A stretch of 27,896 bases of DNA, taken from Candidatus Bathyarchaeota archaeon. Its GTDB lineage: Archaea; Thermoproteota; Bathyarchaeia; 40CM-2-53-6. The translations under genes and the position numbers were made by a program. Below, in pieces: positions 1 to 7,331 of this stretch. The notes under the pieces are model-generated. The model had not been told where the DNA came from. It made no database searches and saw only the letters and a program-made list of their open reading frames with translations. Every line of letters begins with the position of its first letter. The first letter of the stretch is position 1. Where the stretch lies: the NCBI GenBank assembly GCA_005883695.1, contig VBBV01000122.1, positions 1-27,896 on the forward strand, given 5' to 3'.

Positions 1-22
1 GATGATATCCATTCTGGCTGAC

Positions 23-874
23 CTATGCGTCTTCCCTGCGATTCGTCTGGTGCGGAAAGTAATATGCCTCCCAAACCCTTCCCCATCTCGCTCGGTAGAC
101 ATTAATGAAGTCCGGATGCAGTTCGAGGATGACAAGCATAATTGCGTAGTAGAGTTTTCTCAATCCTCTAGCCTTGTGAAGTTTTTCCCTAGCCCTCGCG
201 AATCTCCAACCAAGATAGTACATTCGGCGTTGCCTACGTTCGAAATCATTATTGCGCACATTTGTCCCAGTCGTCATTGCACGCGCGATTCTAAGTCCGA
301 ATTTGCTCATCAAAGCATAGAGGACACGCTTATCATGCACCTCCATCACGCATGCTGGCAGCATGTCAGCATTTAGCAACTGAGCTTCGCATCCCTCGCA
401 ATCCATTTTCATGAAGTCAAAATGTAGTTTCAGCATTTCAATGCCAAAGGGCCTTGCCTCAATCTCGGCGCTCCACTTGTTGGCCCGTGAGTTTTCTCTG
501 ATTATTTTTGCCAGGTCGGGGTTTGCTTCGACGCAGATCACTCGCTCTACGCCATGGATGAAATAGAACAGGGCTGTCTCGCCGCATCCTGCTCCTACAT
601 CGAGGACAGTGGTTCCGTTCAGGCTGAAGGGAGGAAGGTGGTATTTCTTCCACTCCCCCCATTCACCGAAGATGATGTGGAAGTATTCAGGCTGAAGTTT
701 GATCGTGTATCTGCCAATTTTCAAATTGTAATACTGCGGGCTGGAACTGATCAGCTTCCAGTTCCAGGTCACAAACATTCTCTTTAAGAACTGGTGTGGA
801 AGGATTGCGCGGTTGGCAACCAAAAGGAAGGGTTTGCCCCTCCTCGTCAAGCCGATCCTTGTCGGCGCGATCAA
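23..874 (-). CDS. FkbM-like SAM-dependent methyltransferase
   Basis: A 283-residue Rossmann-type methyltransferase. Visible are SAM motif I (VLDVGAGCGETALFY, near residues 91-105), the acidic end of strand 2 (CVEANPD) and a MDCEGCE motif equivalent to the K-x-D-x-E-G-x-E box of FkbM proteins. FkbM members usually O-methylate sugars or small molecules. The neighbouring glycosyltransferase on the same strand fits a role in glycan decoration, but the substrate is unknown. The listed start is TTG at 874; an internal ATG at 778 (residue 33) is an alternative, and neither has a convincing Shine-Dalgarno sequence. The C-terminal third, rich in Arg and aromatic residues, is not typical of the family and may hold a membrane- or substrate-contacting extension. 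Family assignment is fairly sure; the reaction is inferred. Confidence 0.72.
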   Translation of the reverse strand: MIAPTRIGLTRRGKPFLLVANRAILPHQFLKRMFVTWNWKLISSSPQYYNLKIGRYTIKLQPEYFHIIFGEWGEWKKYHLPPFSLNGTTVLDVGAGCGETALFYFIHGVERVICVEANPDLAKIIRENSRANKWSAEIEARPFGIEMLKLHFDFMKMDCEGCEAQLLNADMLPACVMEVHDKRVLYALMSKFGLRIARAMTTGTNVRNNDFERRQRRMYYLGWRFARAREKLHKARGLRKLYYAIMLVILELHPDFINVYRARWGRVWEAYYFPHQTNRREDA

Positions 875-877
875 TAT

Positions 878-895
878 CCGATCAAACCGGATCGG
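878..895. promoter_or_regulatory. Small inverted repeat upstream of the methyltransferase
   Basis: CCGATC and GATCGG form a 6-bp inverted repeat with a 6-base spacer, immediately upstream of the TTG start at 874. It could be an operator or a chance palindrome. No regulator can be named. Confidence 0.2.
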
Positions 896-965
896 GCTCG
901 CTGCAAAGAACAGATGAAATGTGCGCCTTGGATGCCTCTGCTAACGGCTGTACCGTAGAACACGG

Positions 966-2093
966 TTACTGGCCCGGCCTGACACCATTGTCAGCAATGT
1001 CCACAATTTTCTTCTCGAACCTTTCTGGGCTGAACGGTTTTGCTTTTTCCGATATTTCCAGAGGATCGGTGGGTTCCTGAATGGCTTTGCGAATGGTGGG
1101 AACAAGGTCGTCAACTGAACTAAAAGTCATGCCTAAACCGAGAGCTTCTATTGTCTCCTCGGGACCAGTATTCTTGGCAACTATAGGGTAACATCCCGCT
1201 GATATCGCTGCAACGACGCTCAGCATCATTGCATTTTCTCCGCCGGTGTAGAGGTAGACCTTACTTTCTTCAAGGAGGTGGGGTGCCTGTCCTAGTGTAG
1301 CCTTAAGGTAGACCACATTCGCCGGTATTCTCTTCTCGATGGTCCGTGCATAGGCCTCCAAACCTGGCTTCGTTCTTGCCAAAAGTATGAAACGGTATTC
1401 GGGAAGTCTTCTTGCAGCTTCAAGAAATATCTCAACACGTTTCTCTGGAATCAGTCTAGTTACCTGAATCACCTGGTCCTTCTTCTGTCTTGGCTGAAAC
1501 TGAGTGCAAGGTTGTAAGATGAGAGAAGAATTCCGGTATCCATTGCTTCTCAAACGCTCCAGAATACTTGGAGAAAGGGCAAAGTACCAGTCAGGACTCG
1601 GAGGCTTAACCTGAAGGATCTTCTTAAGAAAATCGTTCAGTCTTCTTTTTACAGTGATATATCCGTGGGGTAGTTTTTGTCTGGGAAAAGAGCTGGACAA
1701 GTAGCTCGCGGAATACTGGAATAGATCCGTTCCATGATATATGAAATGATAAAGACGCGAGGGAACATGGAAAAGAGAAGACTGAGTACAAAAAGTAACA
1801 TCTGGATCGATTTCTTGAAAGTATGATTCCGTCTTTCTAATGTCCTTGAAATCTTTGATAACTGCTATTCCCGGAATAGATCTGTGGGAAGTGCTAGACT
1901 GGATATGATAGCATTCGCTTAGGACCTTTCCCATTCCGGGATAAACCTCGTCGGCCTTTGCAGGGTTGTTGGCGTCAGAATAGAGAGTTACTTTGTAGCC
2001 TGCTTGGAGAAGAGCACTACAAACTTGTAGGCAAAGCAATTCTCCACCCATGTAGATCGAGAGGATGGGGTGAATTACTAGAGCCCTCTTCAC
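966..2093 (-). CDS. GT4-family glycosyltransferase
   Basis: A GT-B fold retaining glycosyltransferase (group 1). The N-terminal half opens with a beta strand and the glycine region IYMGGELLCLQVCSALLQAGY, typical of the acceptor-binding Rossmann domain. The C-terminal half carries a VTRLIPEKRVEIFLEAA segment (conserved R/K of the donor domain) and ends with an E-x7-E-like stretch (GGENAMMLSVVAAISAGCYPIV). It presumably transfers a nucleotide-activated sugar to a lipid or protein glycan. The start is placed at GTG 2093 because a strong Shine-Dalgarno-like GGTGGTGAT lies six bases upstream at 2100-2108. A longer reading to 2180 adds a basic, non-family leader. Same strand as the FkbM-like gene, separated by about 90 bases. 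Confidence 0.82.
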   Translation of the reverse strand: MKRALVIHPILSIYMGGELLCLQVCSALLQAGYKVTLYSDANNPAKADEVYPGMGKVLSECYHIQSSTSHRSIPGIAVIKDFKDIRKTESYFQEIDPDVTFCTQSSLFHVPSRLYHFIYHGTDLFQYSASYLSSSFPRQKLPHGYITVKRRLNDFLKKILQVKPPSPDWYFALSPSILERLRSNGYRNSSLILQPCTQFQPRQKKDQVIQVTRLIPEKRVEIFLEAARRLPEYRFILLARTKPGLEAYARTIEKRIPANVVYLKATLGQAPHLLEESKVYLYTGGENAMMLSVVAAISAGCYPIVAKNTGPEETIEALGLGMTFSSVDDLVPTIRKAIQEPTDPLEISEKAKPFSPERFEKKIVDIADNGVRPGQ

Positions 2094-2099
2094 TCGGAC

Positions 2100-2108
2100 A
2101 TCACCACC
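2100..2108 (-). promoter_or_regulatory. Shine-Dalgarno deciding the glycosyltransferase start
   Basis: On the minus strand this reads GGTGGTGAT, a near-perfect match to the archaeal anti-SD complement GGAGGTGAT, with six bases to the GTG at 2093. It favours that GTG over the upstream start at 2180. Confidence 0.55.
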
Positions 2109-2216
2109 GCAATCTTTGAGCCGTTCCCGGTTCGGATCGCTTCTCTCTCTGGTAAGAAGCTCGAATACAGGCGGCAGCAAACGAAAGAGGTTCTCATAGA
2201 ATGCACGAGTTAATCA

Positions 2217-2252
2217 CCACGACCCAACTCAATTAAGTCGTGGAAAAGTTGG
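2217..2252. other. Hairpin with interleaved second stem (pseudoknot-capable)
   Basis: CCACGAC (2217-2223) pairs with GTCGTGG (2237-2243), and CCAACT (2224-2229) pairs with AGTTGG (2247-2252). The two stems interleave as in an H-type pseudoknot. It lies downstream of the zinc-ribbon gene and upstream of the glycosyltransferase, both on the minus strand. It may be a 3' structure of the zinc-ribbon transcript or the relic right end of an IS200/IS605-type element. No transposase or tnpB is present. Confidence 0.4.
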
Positions 2253-2336
2253 TAGAACCCGCCGGGATTCGCGAAGCACCGAGGCTCGCTGTGCTCGGAC
2301 GAGAGAATTCATCGTTTCAAAGGGAGTTTGAAGCTG

Positions 2337-2582
2337 TTACAGTTTGGTTCCACAGTTCTTGCAATAAATGGCTTCACGTGGGTTGTCAGTCTTGCAAGAT
2401 CTACACTGATTACGGCCAAGGACAGGTCTTGGTATGGTGAACGTCTTATTCGCTCCTGAGTACAGATTGAATTTGTCTCCGCGCTCGCAGCGGAACCTTG
2501 AAACTCGATACCCCTGAAACGTCCATTCTCGCTCGGGTGGGCCGGACACTTCAAGCCCACATCTAGGACAACTTATGCTCAT
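2337..2582 (-). CDS. Small double zinc-ribbon protein
   Basis: An 81-residue protein. It has an N-terminal C-x2-C pair (SCPRCG) and a further single Cys (FRCERGD), then a C-terminal zinc ribbon with C-x2-C (QCRSCK) and C-x2-C (YCKNCGTKL) separated by about ten residues. The C-terminal ribbon is of the 'zinc-ribbon domain' type found in many small archaeal proteins of unknown function, often nucleic-acid binding or scaffolding. Start is ATG at 2582, with a good TATA-like box about 37 bases upstream. No enzymatic domain is visible. The fold call is sure; the function is unknown. Confidence 0.65.
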   Translation of the reverse strand: MSISCPRCGLEVSGPPEREWTFQGYRVSRFRCERGDKFNLYSGANKTFTIPRPVLGRNQCRSCKTDNPREAIYCKNCGTKL

Positions 2583-2614
2583 AGATTCCCCGAATACTTC
2601 GCCGGTGCAAATCC

Positions 2615-2624
2615 GATATTTAAG
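2615..2624 (-). promoter_or_regulatory. TATA-like box of the zinc-ribbon gene
   Basis: Minus-strand CTTAAATATC closely resembles an archaeal box A. It is centred about 37 bases upstream of the ATG at 2582, predicting a short leader of about ten bases. Confidence 0.5.
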
Positions 2625-2635
2625 ATGAGACGTGA

Positions 2636-3514
2636 CTAAGGGGTTGGGATAGCCTTCACAGTGAGACTTCTCAGCCCCCCAATTCTCTTTTTGATAGAGT
2701 TCTCCAACTCCGTAACCACCGCGTGCATTTGTCGTACCGTCATGTCTCCATCGACAGCGACTTCTAAGATGCCCACGATGAACGGTCCGGCCCTTCGCAG
2801 TTTGAGCTCCTTGATGCTCCTAACTTGGCTGTTCATGTGAATCACAGATTCTATTTCCTTCGTGAGTTCTGGGTCATGAAACGCATCTAGAAGAACCAGT
2901 GAAGACTCTCTTAACGCCACATACGCGACCGTCAAAATGTAGAAAGCAACCAGCATACCGCCAATAGCGTCCGCCCCCTCATGAAATCCAAGAGTGGTTA
3001 GGAGAACGCTGCCAAACGCTACGAAAGATGAAGACGCATCCTTTATCGAGTTCTTAGCATCCACATTCAGCGAAAGAATCTTGTACTTCAACGCAACCCG
3101 CCTCATCTGCAACGCCCGATAAAGTGATACGAGTCCAGTAACGAGAAGGACTGTTAGAGCTGCTGGCAGAAGGGTAAGAGGCTTCGGATTCAGCAATGCT
3201 CTATAAGACCTTAAGAAAATGAACGATGCAGCCGCGACCAAGATCAACGCTGCTATGAGAGCTGTCAAGCTCTCCACCTTGTAATAACCAAACGGGAACC
3301 TCTTACTCGGCCTCCGCCGGGCGAAATGCAATCCAGTCCAAACGAAGAAAGATACTGAAGCGTCAGACAATGAATCGACACCGTCCGCGAACAGAGCGAC
3401 GCTCCCTGTCACCATGCTGAAGATGACTTCAACGATTCCAAGAGCCAAGAGGGTCCATACTGACCGCTGGGCTATCCGCTCGCCCGCCGCGAATCCGGTA
3501 GAGTCGTCCTGCAA
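2636..3514 (-). CDS. Cation diffusion facilitator (CDF) metal exporter
   Basis: A 292-residue membrane transporter with six predicted helices followed by a cytoplasmic alpha-beta domain from about residue 205. The metal site of CDF proteins is complete: D47 and D51 in helix 2 (VDSLSDA) and an H-x3-D pair in helix 5 (FHEGADAIGG). The basic FGYYKVESL segment after helix 2 is also typical. By family these are proton/cation antiporters exporting Zn2+, Fe2+, Mn2+ or Cd2+ from the cytoplasm. An Asp/Asp/His/Asp site as in YiiP is compatible with zinc or cadmium. Start is TTG at 3514, chosen because an in-frame stop lies just upstream. Its stop lies about 12 bases from the TATA box of the next gene. 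Confidence 0.88.
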   Translation of the reverse strand: MQDDSTGFAAGERIAQRSVWTLLALGIVEVIFSMVTGSVALFADGVDSLSDASVSFFVWTGLHFARRRPSKRFPFGYYKVESLTALIAALILVAAASFIFLRSYRALLNPKPLTLLPAALTVLLVTGLVSLYRALQMRRVALKYKILSLNVDAKNSIKDASSSFVAFGSVLLTTLGFHEGADAIGGMLVAFYILTVAYVALRESSLVLLDAFHDPELTKEIESVIHMNSQVRSIKELKLRRAGPFIVGILEVAVDGDMTVRQMHAVVTELENSIKKRIGGLRSLTVKAIPTP

Positions 3515-3659
3515 GTCGTTCCTCTATTCTCTGATCAATCTCAAAGAGTCGAGTTGTTGGAAGGAGGTCTGGACTCCTCGGATTCCCCAACTCATAGTCT
3601 AGCGGATTTAAGACAAGCCTAGGAGATAATCACAGCACTATCTATCGCAACGCGAATGG

Positions 3660-3766
3660 CGCCGGGGGTGGGATTTGAACCCACGAGGGCCTAAGGCCCA
3701 TCGGATCTCCGCAACCAACAATCTGGCTTAGCAATCCGACGCCCTACCAGGCTAGGCGACCCCGGC
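3660..3766 (-). tRNA. tRNA-Ser(GCT) with intron
   Basis: The minus strand folds as a class II tRNA. Acceptor GCCGGGG pairs with CCCCGGC, discriminator G at 3660. The anticodon stem is TCGGA/TCCGA, the long variable arm is GGGCC/GGCCC, and the T-arm is GTGGG-TTCAAAT-CCCAC. The anticodon loop TTGCTA..A gives anticodon GCT, so it decodes AGC/AGU. A 22-base intron (3707-3728) sits at the canonical position 37/38. It forms a bulge-helix-bulge: TTGC pairs with GCGG (two G-U), flanked by 3-base bulges TAA and AGA. CCA is not encoded. Confidence 0.93.
3707..3728 (-). other. tRNA-Ser intron (22 bases)
   Basis: Removing these bases restores a seven-base anticodon loop. The expected cuts fall between the second and third bases of each 3-base bulge, as for archaeal splicing endonuclease. 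An inner GCCA/TGGT helix closes the intron loop. Confidence 0.85.
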
Positions 3767-4010
3767 CTACTATGCTCAGACAAAATACTCGTCTAAATAA
3801 CTGTTCAACTATACGAGATCCATTTCAAACGGTTCTCGACCCTAGTAGAGTTCCCACAGACACGTTTGCAGGTCGGGTTTGGAGAAGGACAGAGACGATC
3901 CTAATCCGATCAGAGCTTCAGGTGGGCGAGAGTTGACAAAGGTGAAGACGTTCCTCCTTCAAGTAAAGGCCCTTATGTCTGATGATGATACCCCTGAGAG
4001 CGGAGAGTGA
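3767..4010. other. Gap between tRNA-Ser and the cohesin-like gene
   Basis: No stable RNA or conserved ORF is seen. A TATA-like AACTATACGAG (around 3807-3817, plus strand) is possible. An 11-codon reading frame starts at ATG 3975 and ends at TGA 4008-4010. It is in frame with the signal peptide of the next gene and is discussed there. Confidence 0.3.
3793..3800 (-). promoter_or_regulatory. TATA-like box of tRNA-Ser
   Basis: Minus-strand TTATTTAG ends about 27 bases upstream of the mature 5' end at 3766, the spacing expected for a transcript starting at or just before the tRNA. Confidence 0.4.
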
Positions 4011-4145
4011 GTAACCGTCCTTCTGCACCAGACAGTTGCCGTATCGCGATGGCTGAGCATTCTACTCATCGTACTTTCCATAGCATCGCTAGTATCGATT
4101 TCACCCGACCTTCTCCATCCCGTTCATGCAGCAGGATTCGTCTAC

Positions 4146-5678
4146 GTGAATCCTCCCACAATTGCAGTAGCAATCTCAGGCACAGTCATCACGGTGCGTG
4201 TGCAAGTGGCTGGCGTGGACCCTTTCACCGGCTGGGATATTCAGGTCAAATCCAATCAGTCCGTGATCGATCCCACTTCTCTGTCGATAGAGGGGAACAT
4301 GCTGGCAGCCAACTACACCGAGAACGTCATTGAGACAATAAATTGCATCAATGGCATGAATTACACCACAAGCCCTTGTGACTCATCTGACGGACCTGGC
4401 ATCGTGCATTCTGGAGCACAAGGCCACAGAGGCAATCCTCCGACCAATCCTGTCAAGGGGTTGCTCTTCACAATAAACTATACGGTGGCTGGTTCGGGCT
4501 CCTACAGTCCCTTAAAGATCCAAAAAGCCATTTTGACTGACAATCTCAAGCTCGTCTCCGTTACACCCCGAGATGGAATCTATGGTATCCCACCGGGGCA
4601 AGGTTTCATCTTGACAATCTTCCCAGATTCCGTGAGCATACCCCTAGGGTCCAAAGCAAATGTCACGCTGAACCTTTCAAGCTTCGGCGGCTACTCTGGA
4701 ATAGCAGATCTTACTGTGAAAACACGGTATCCTGGCCTTTTGCTATCTTTCAATGTGACAAGTACTTCCCTATCGCCGAGCCACCCCAATAATGTGACAA
4801 TGACCGTCGCTACTGACAACACTTACGAGGCCAGCCATTACACGATCACGGTGTTGGCGACTAGTAACGGGCCTTCTCACACTGCTACTTTGTCAATATC
4901 GACAACGGACTTCACAATCACCGCTTCACCTTCAATTCTCAAGATCCATGCCACCGATTCAGGCAGCTCGATTATCACATTTGACACTCAATCCGGTTTT
5001 TCCGGTCCAATTCGGTTAAGCGTGACTAAGCCAACCGTTCCCGGACTCACGACATCCTTAGGTGCAATAAATCTGATGATTTCGGCTGGCAGGCCTGCAA
5101 CGACAGTTCTTGATGTTCACACGCCGGATTCAGCCATTCCCTTCGTTTATCTAGTAAATATTACAGCGACCAGCCAGTCATCATCCCACACGGTAACGAT
5201 CGTGGTGAAGCCTCCATCGCCAGATTTCAGCTTCCTACTAAGCGGCGCGGAATTCGTGATTCAAGCGGGCGAATCTCGCACATTTACCTTAACAATGACG
5301 AGCATTGACTACTTCAAAGGCCAGTTGAATCTTTCTACTACGCCACTGTACTGGGCTAGTGAAGTATTCAATCGTCCTGAGGTTGTCCTTGATTTCGGCA
5401 ATTCGTCGACCTCGACAATGACACTCACTACTGATGTGAATTCAGCGCCGGGGGATCATAATGTGACCTTGACCGCGCTTGGCACTACACTCTTGGGTAC
5501 CAGCGTGACTCACGTCATCGTTCTGATTGTGACCATTACTCAGCTTGAATCTTCAAAGACAATACTAGGTATCCAGCCGTTGACCTTCTTTAGCATCATC
5601 GGAGCGCTCTCGCTAGTTGCTGTTGTTGCGGCCGTTAGGAAGATTAGGAGGCTTAAGAACAGACAATTCTTGAGCTGA
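4146..5678 (+). CDS. Secreted, C-terminally anchored cohesin-like surface protein
   Basis: Residues 1 to about 150 resemble a cohesin-type beta sandwich (TIAVAISGTVITVRVQV, then VKGLLFTINYTVAG). They are followed by two or three Ig-like repeats of about 95 residues (DFTITASPSILKI, DFSFLLSGAEFVIQ). A C-terminal membrane helix near residues 480-500 is followed by the basic tail RKIRRLKNRQFLS. Many N-x-S/T sites point to N-glycosylation. In archaea such proteins sit at the S-layer and bind partners or glycans. The first usable codon is GTG 4146, but the same frame is open from 4011 and encodes a clear signal peptide (WLSILLIVLSIASLVSI, then PVHAAG, at 4050-4136). That part has no ATG, GTG or TTG, so the true start is unresolved or the gene is damaged at its 5' end. 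Confidence 0.75.
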   Translation: MNPPTIAVAISGTVITVRVQVAGVDPFTGWDIQVKSNQSVIDPTSLSIEGNMLAANYTENVIETINCINGMNYTTSPCDSSDGPGIVHSGAQGHRGNPPTNPVKGLLFTINYTVAGSGSYSPLKIQKAILTDNLKLVSVTPRDGIYGIPPGQGFILTIFPDSVSIPLGSKANVTLNLSSFGGYSGIADLTVKTRYPGLLLSFNVTSTSLSPSHPNNVTMTVATDNTYEASHYTITVLATSNGPSHTATLSISTTDFTITASPSILKIHATDSGSSIITFDTQSGFSGPIRLSVTKPTVPGLTTSLGAINLMISAGRPATTVLDVHTPDSAIPFVYLVNITATSQSSSHTVTIVVKPPSPDFSFLLSGAEFVIQAGESRTFTLTMTSIDYFKGQLNLSTTPLYWASEVFNRPEVVLDFGNSSTSTMTLTTDVNSAPGDHNVTLTALGTTLLGTSVTHVIVLIVTITQLESSKTILGIQPLTFFSIIGALSLVAVVAAVRKIRRLKNRQFLS

Positions 5679-5679
5679 C

Positions 5680-5988
5680 CGAAACCACGACACAGGATCC
5701 GGTCATGCACAGTTCGTTCTACTGGATTCCGCAACCCGTTTAAGACTCTCCAAGACTAAACGGACCGCCACGGCTCACGGTTCGACCATAGATTTGAAGT
5801 GTGCAGTGTCTGGGACGCTTATTTTGAGATACGTAGAGAGGATAGCCGATCATGCCACCTATGTCGGCAACCTACTGGAATGGGATAATATTATGCCCCT
5901 CTCCGTCGCGCATGCCTGTAAAGTCCGGATATCTCAATAGTTTCTTGCGAATGATCATCAATTGGAGAAAGAGAGACCGTTACATTGA
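5680..5988 (+). pseudogene. Remnant of a PhoU-domain protein
   Basis: A plus-strand frame open from 5674 to a TAG at 5938 has no suitable start. It encodes LILRYVERIADHATYVG (5818-5868), which strongly resembles the R-Y-x-E-R-I-A-D-H-A signature of the PhoU three-helix bundle. PhoU proteins regulate phosphate uptake, and archaeal versions are often fused to AbrB-like domains. After the TAG the same frame continues with FLANDHQLEKERPLH up to a TGA at 5986-5988, reminiscent of the helix after the signature. The N-terminal half of a normal PhoU is missing. I read this as a decayed fragment; the match is by eye. The 65-codon frame at 5852-6049 overlaps it in another register. Confidence 0.6.
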
Positions 5989-6063
5989 CACAAGTGAGAG
6001 CGGAGAAACGTACGATGCTGAGATGAAAGCGGCTGTTGCCGGAATCTAGTAGCACTAAATCAA

Positions 6064-6981
6064 TTAGGCTCCTTCGACGTATTCCTTTCGAAATACCAAG
6101 CAGTATTGGTGCGATCGGTTCCCGACCCAGGCATTGTAAATTCCAAGTGGAAGTAGTCGTTTGTCGTCATGCAACCAGACCCTCTCGTCTTTCGGGATCC
6201 ATGTCTTGGCCAAGGTGGTTAACGTTTCAAACGCGAGTGGGTAAAGTCGACCCTCTGAGAAAACGTTGTTCGTCACGACCACCAAGTATCCTCCAACCTT
6301 CATGATCCCGTACACCTCGTCAAAGATTTCCTTCTGAGCATCTAGGAATTCCTCGTAATTGCTAATGTTTCCAATATCCTCCGGATCGTCACTATAGTTA
6401 GTGTCAAACCCCCTCTGCCTGCGCTCGCGTTGCCGGAGGCTGGCCCGCTTCAGCTGATTCCAGTATGGAGGTGAAGTGATACAGAAATCGACCTCTTGAA
6501 CCTTGTTTTCGACGAGGATCTTTTGCAAACTACGCGAGTTCCCCTGGAGTACCATTTGCTGGGTTTCATCGGAGGTCGGAGCAGCTTCGAGTCTCGACCT
6601 GGCCATTGAAGCGTAGCGAGGGTTGATCTCTACTCCGACCGCGTTACGCCCTGAAGCTCTTGCTGCGAGAAGTGTACTCCCGGTTCCCAGGAAAGGGTCA
6701 AGGACCCACATGTTCGGTTTAGTGAAGAATTCCACAAACTCGCGGACAAGCGTCTCAGGAAAACCCGCTGGGTGAATCAGTTTCGTCCTGTCTCGCGGTG
6801 GCGGGCTATGTCTGAACCAAGATTTCGTGAACTTGATCCATTCTTTTCCCGAGAGATCGTTTAGTCGGTTTACTGGTCTGCGTTTCTTGCGAAGTTCCTC
6901 TTTTGACGACAAGAGTTTTATCGGCGTCCTCGTGGTAGAACCTAGGTTTATTAACGGGTTTCCGGCTGCCGTACTTTTCAC
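6064..6981 (-). CDS. Orphan DNA methyltransferase (N4-cytosine/N6-adenine type)
   Basis: A SAM-dependent DNA amino-methyltransferase. Motif I is LDPFLGTGSTLLAA (residues 94 onward from the start used here), the strand-2 acidic residue is in VGVEINP, and catalytic motif IV is TSPPYWNQ (near residue 169). An S-P-P-Y-W motif is common in N4-cytosine enzymes, though N6-adenine activity cannot be excluded. Motif I precedes motif IV, unlike the usual beta-class order. No restriction endonuclease, specificity subunit or Vsr gene is adjacent, so it looks solitary. The open frame extends to 7107, but that would run 72 bases antisense into rpoH and add an artefactual hydrophobic leader. GTG 6981 or TTG 6912 are better starts. 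Confidence 0.78.
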   Translation of the reverse strand: MKSTAAGNPLINLGSTTRTPIKLLSSKEELRKKRRPVNRLNDLSGKEWIKFTKSWFRHSPPPRDRTKLIHPAGFPETLVREFVEFFTKPNMWVLDPFLGTGSTLLAARASGRNAVGVEINPRYASMARSRLEAAPTSDETQQMVLQGNSRSLQKILVENKVQEVDFCITSPPYWNQLKRASLRQRERRQRGFDTNYSDDPEDIGNISNYEEFLDAQKEIFDEVYGIMKVGGYLVVVTNNVFSEGRLYPLAFETLTTLAKTWIPKDERVWLHDDKRLLPLGIYNAWVGNRSHQYCLVFRKEYVEGA

Positions 6982-7035
6982 CTGTGGTAGGTCGGACTCT
7001 AAGCCGTCCCCCGCTCCCGAGGTAGCTACTAATAA

Positions 7036-7305
7036 TTGGTAAAGAAGCAAGACAAGGAGAAGGAACTCTCTTATGACGTATTCAAGCACGAACTTGTCCC
7101 TAAACACGTCCTCCTCAAACCTGAAGAAGCAAAAGAAGTCCTAGGCCGCTATCACATTAAGCCCTTCCAGCTACCATACATCAAATCAAGCGACCCGGCC
7201 GCGCGAACCATTGGCGCGAAACCCGGCGACATCATCAAGGTCATCCGGAAGAGCGCGACTGCGGGAGAATCCGACTTTTACAGATACGTTGTGGAAGATT
7301 TTTAA
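7036..7305 (+). CDS. rpoH: DNA-directed RNA polymerase subunit H (RpoH/Rpb5 C-domain)
   Basis: An 89-residue protein matching the archaeal H subunit, the equivalent of the C-terminal jaw domain of eukaryotic Rpb5. The diagnostic segments are HELVPKHVLLKPEEAKEVL, PFQLPYIKSSDPAARTIGAKPGDIIKV and the terminal FYRYVV. It sits at the downstream DNA entry side of the enzyme. Start is TTG at 7036, with no in-frame ATG or GTG nearby. The length is normal for archaea. It opens the operon rpoH-rpoB-rpoA-rpl30e-nusA, with 26 bases to rpoB. Confidence 0.95.
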   Translation: MVKKQDKEKELSYDVFKHELVPKHVLLKPEEAKEVLGRYHIKPFQLPYIKSSDPAARTIGAKPGDIIKVIRKSATAGESDFYRYVVEDF

Positions 7306-7331
7306 AAACAAAGCTCCTTGAGGGAAATTGA

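Noticed and set aside
2240..2440. Plus-strand 66-codon frame reading VEKLVEPAGIREAP
   Set aside because: It runs antisense through the zinc-ribbon gene and overlaps the hairpin region. The VEPAGI-like start is a familiar artefact of structured or tRNA-like DNA read as protein.
5852..6049. Plus-strand 65-codon frame beginning at ATG 5852
   Set aside because: It is out of register with the PhoU-like frame that covers the same bases and shows a recognisable motif; its own product has no family look.
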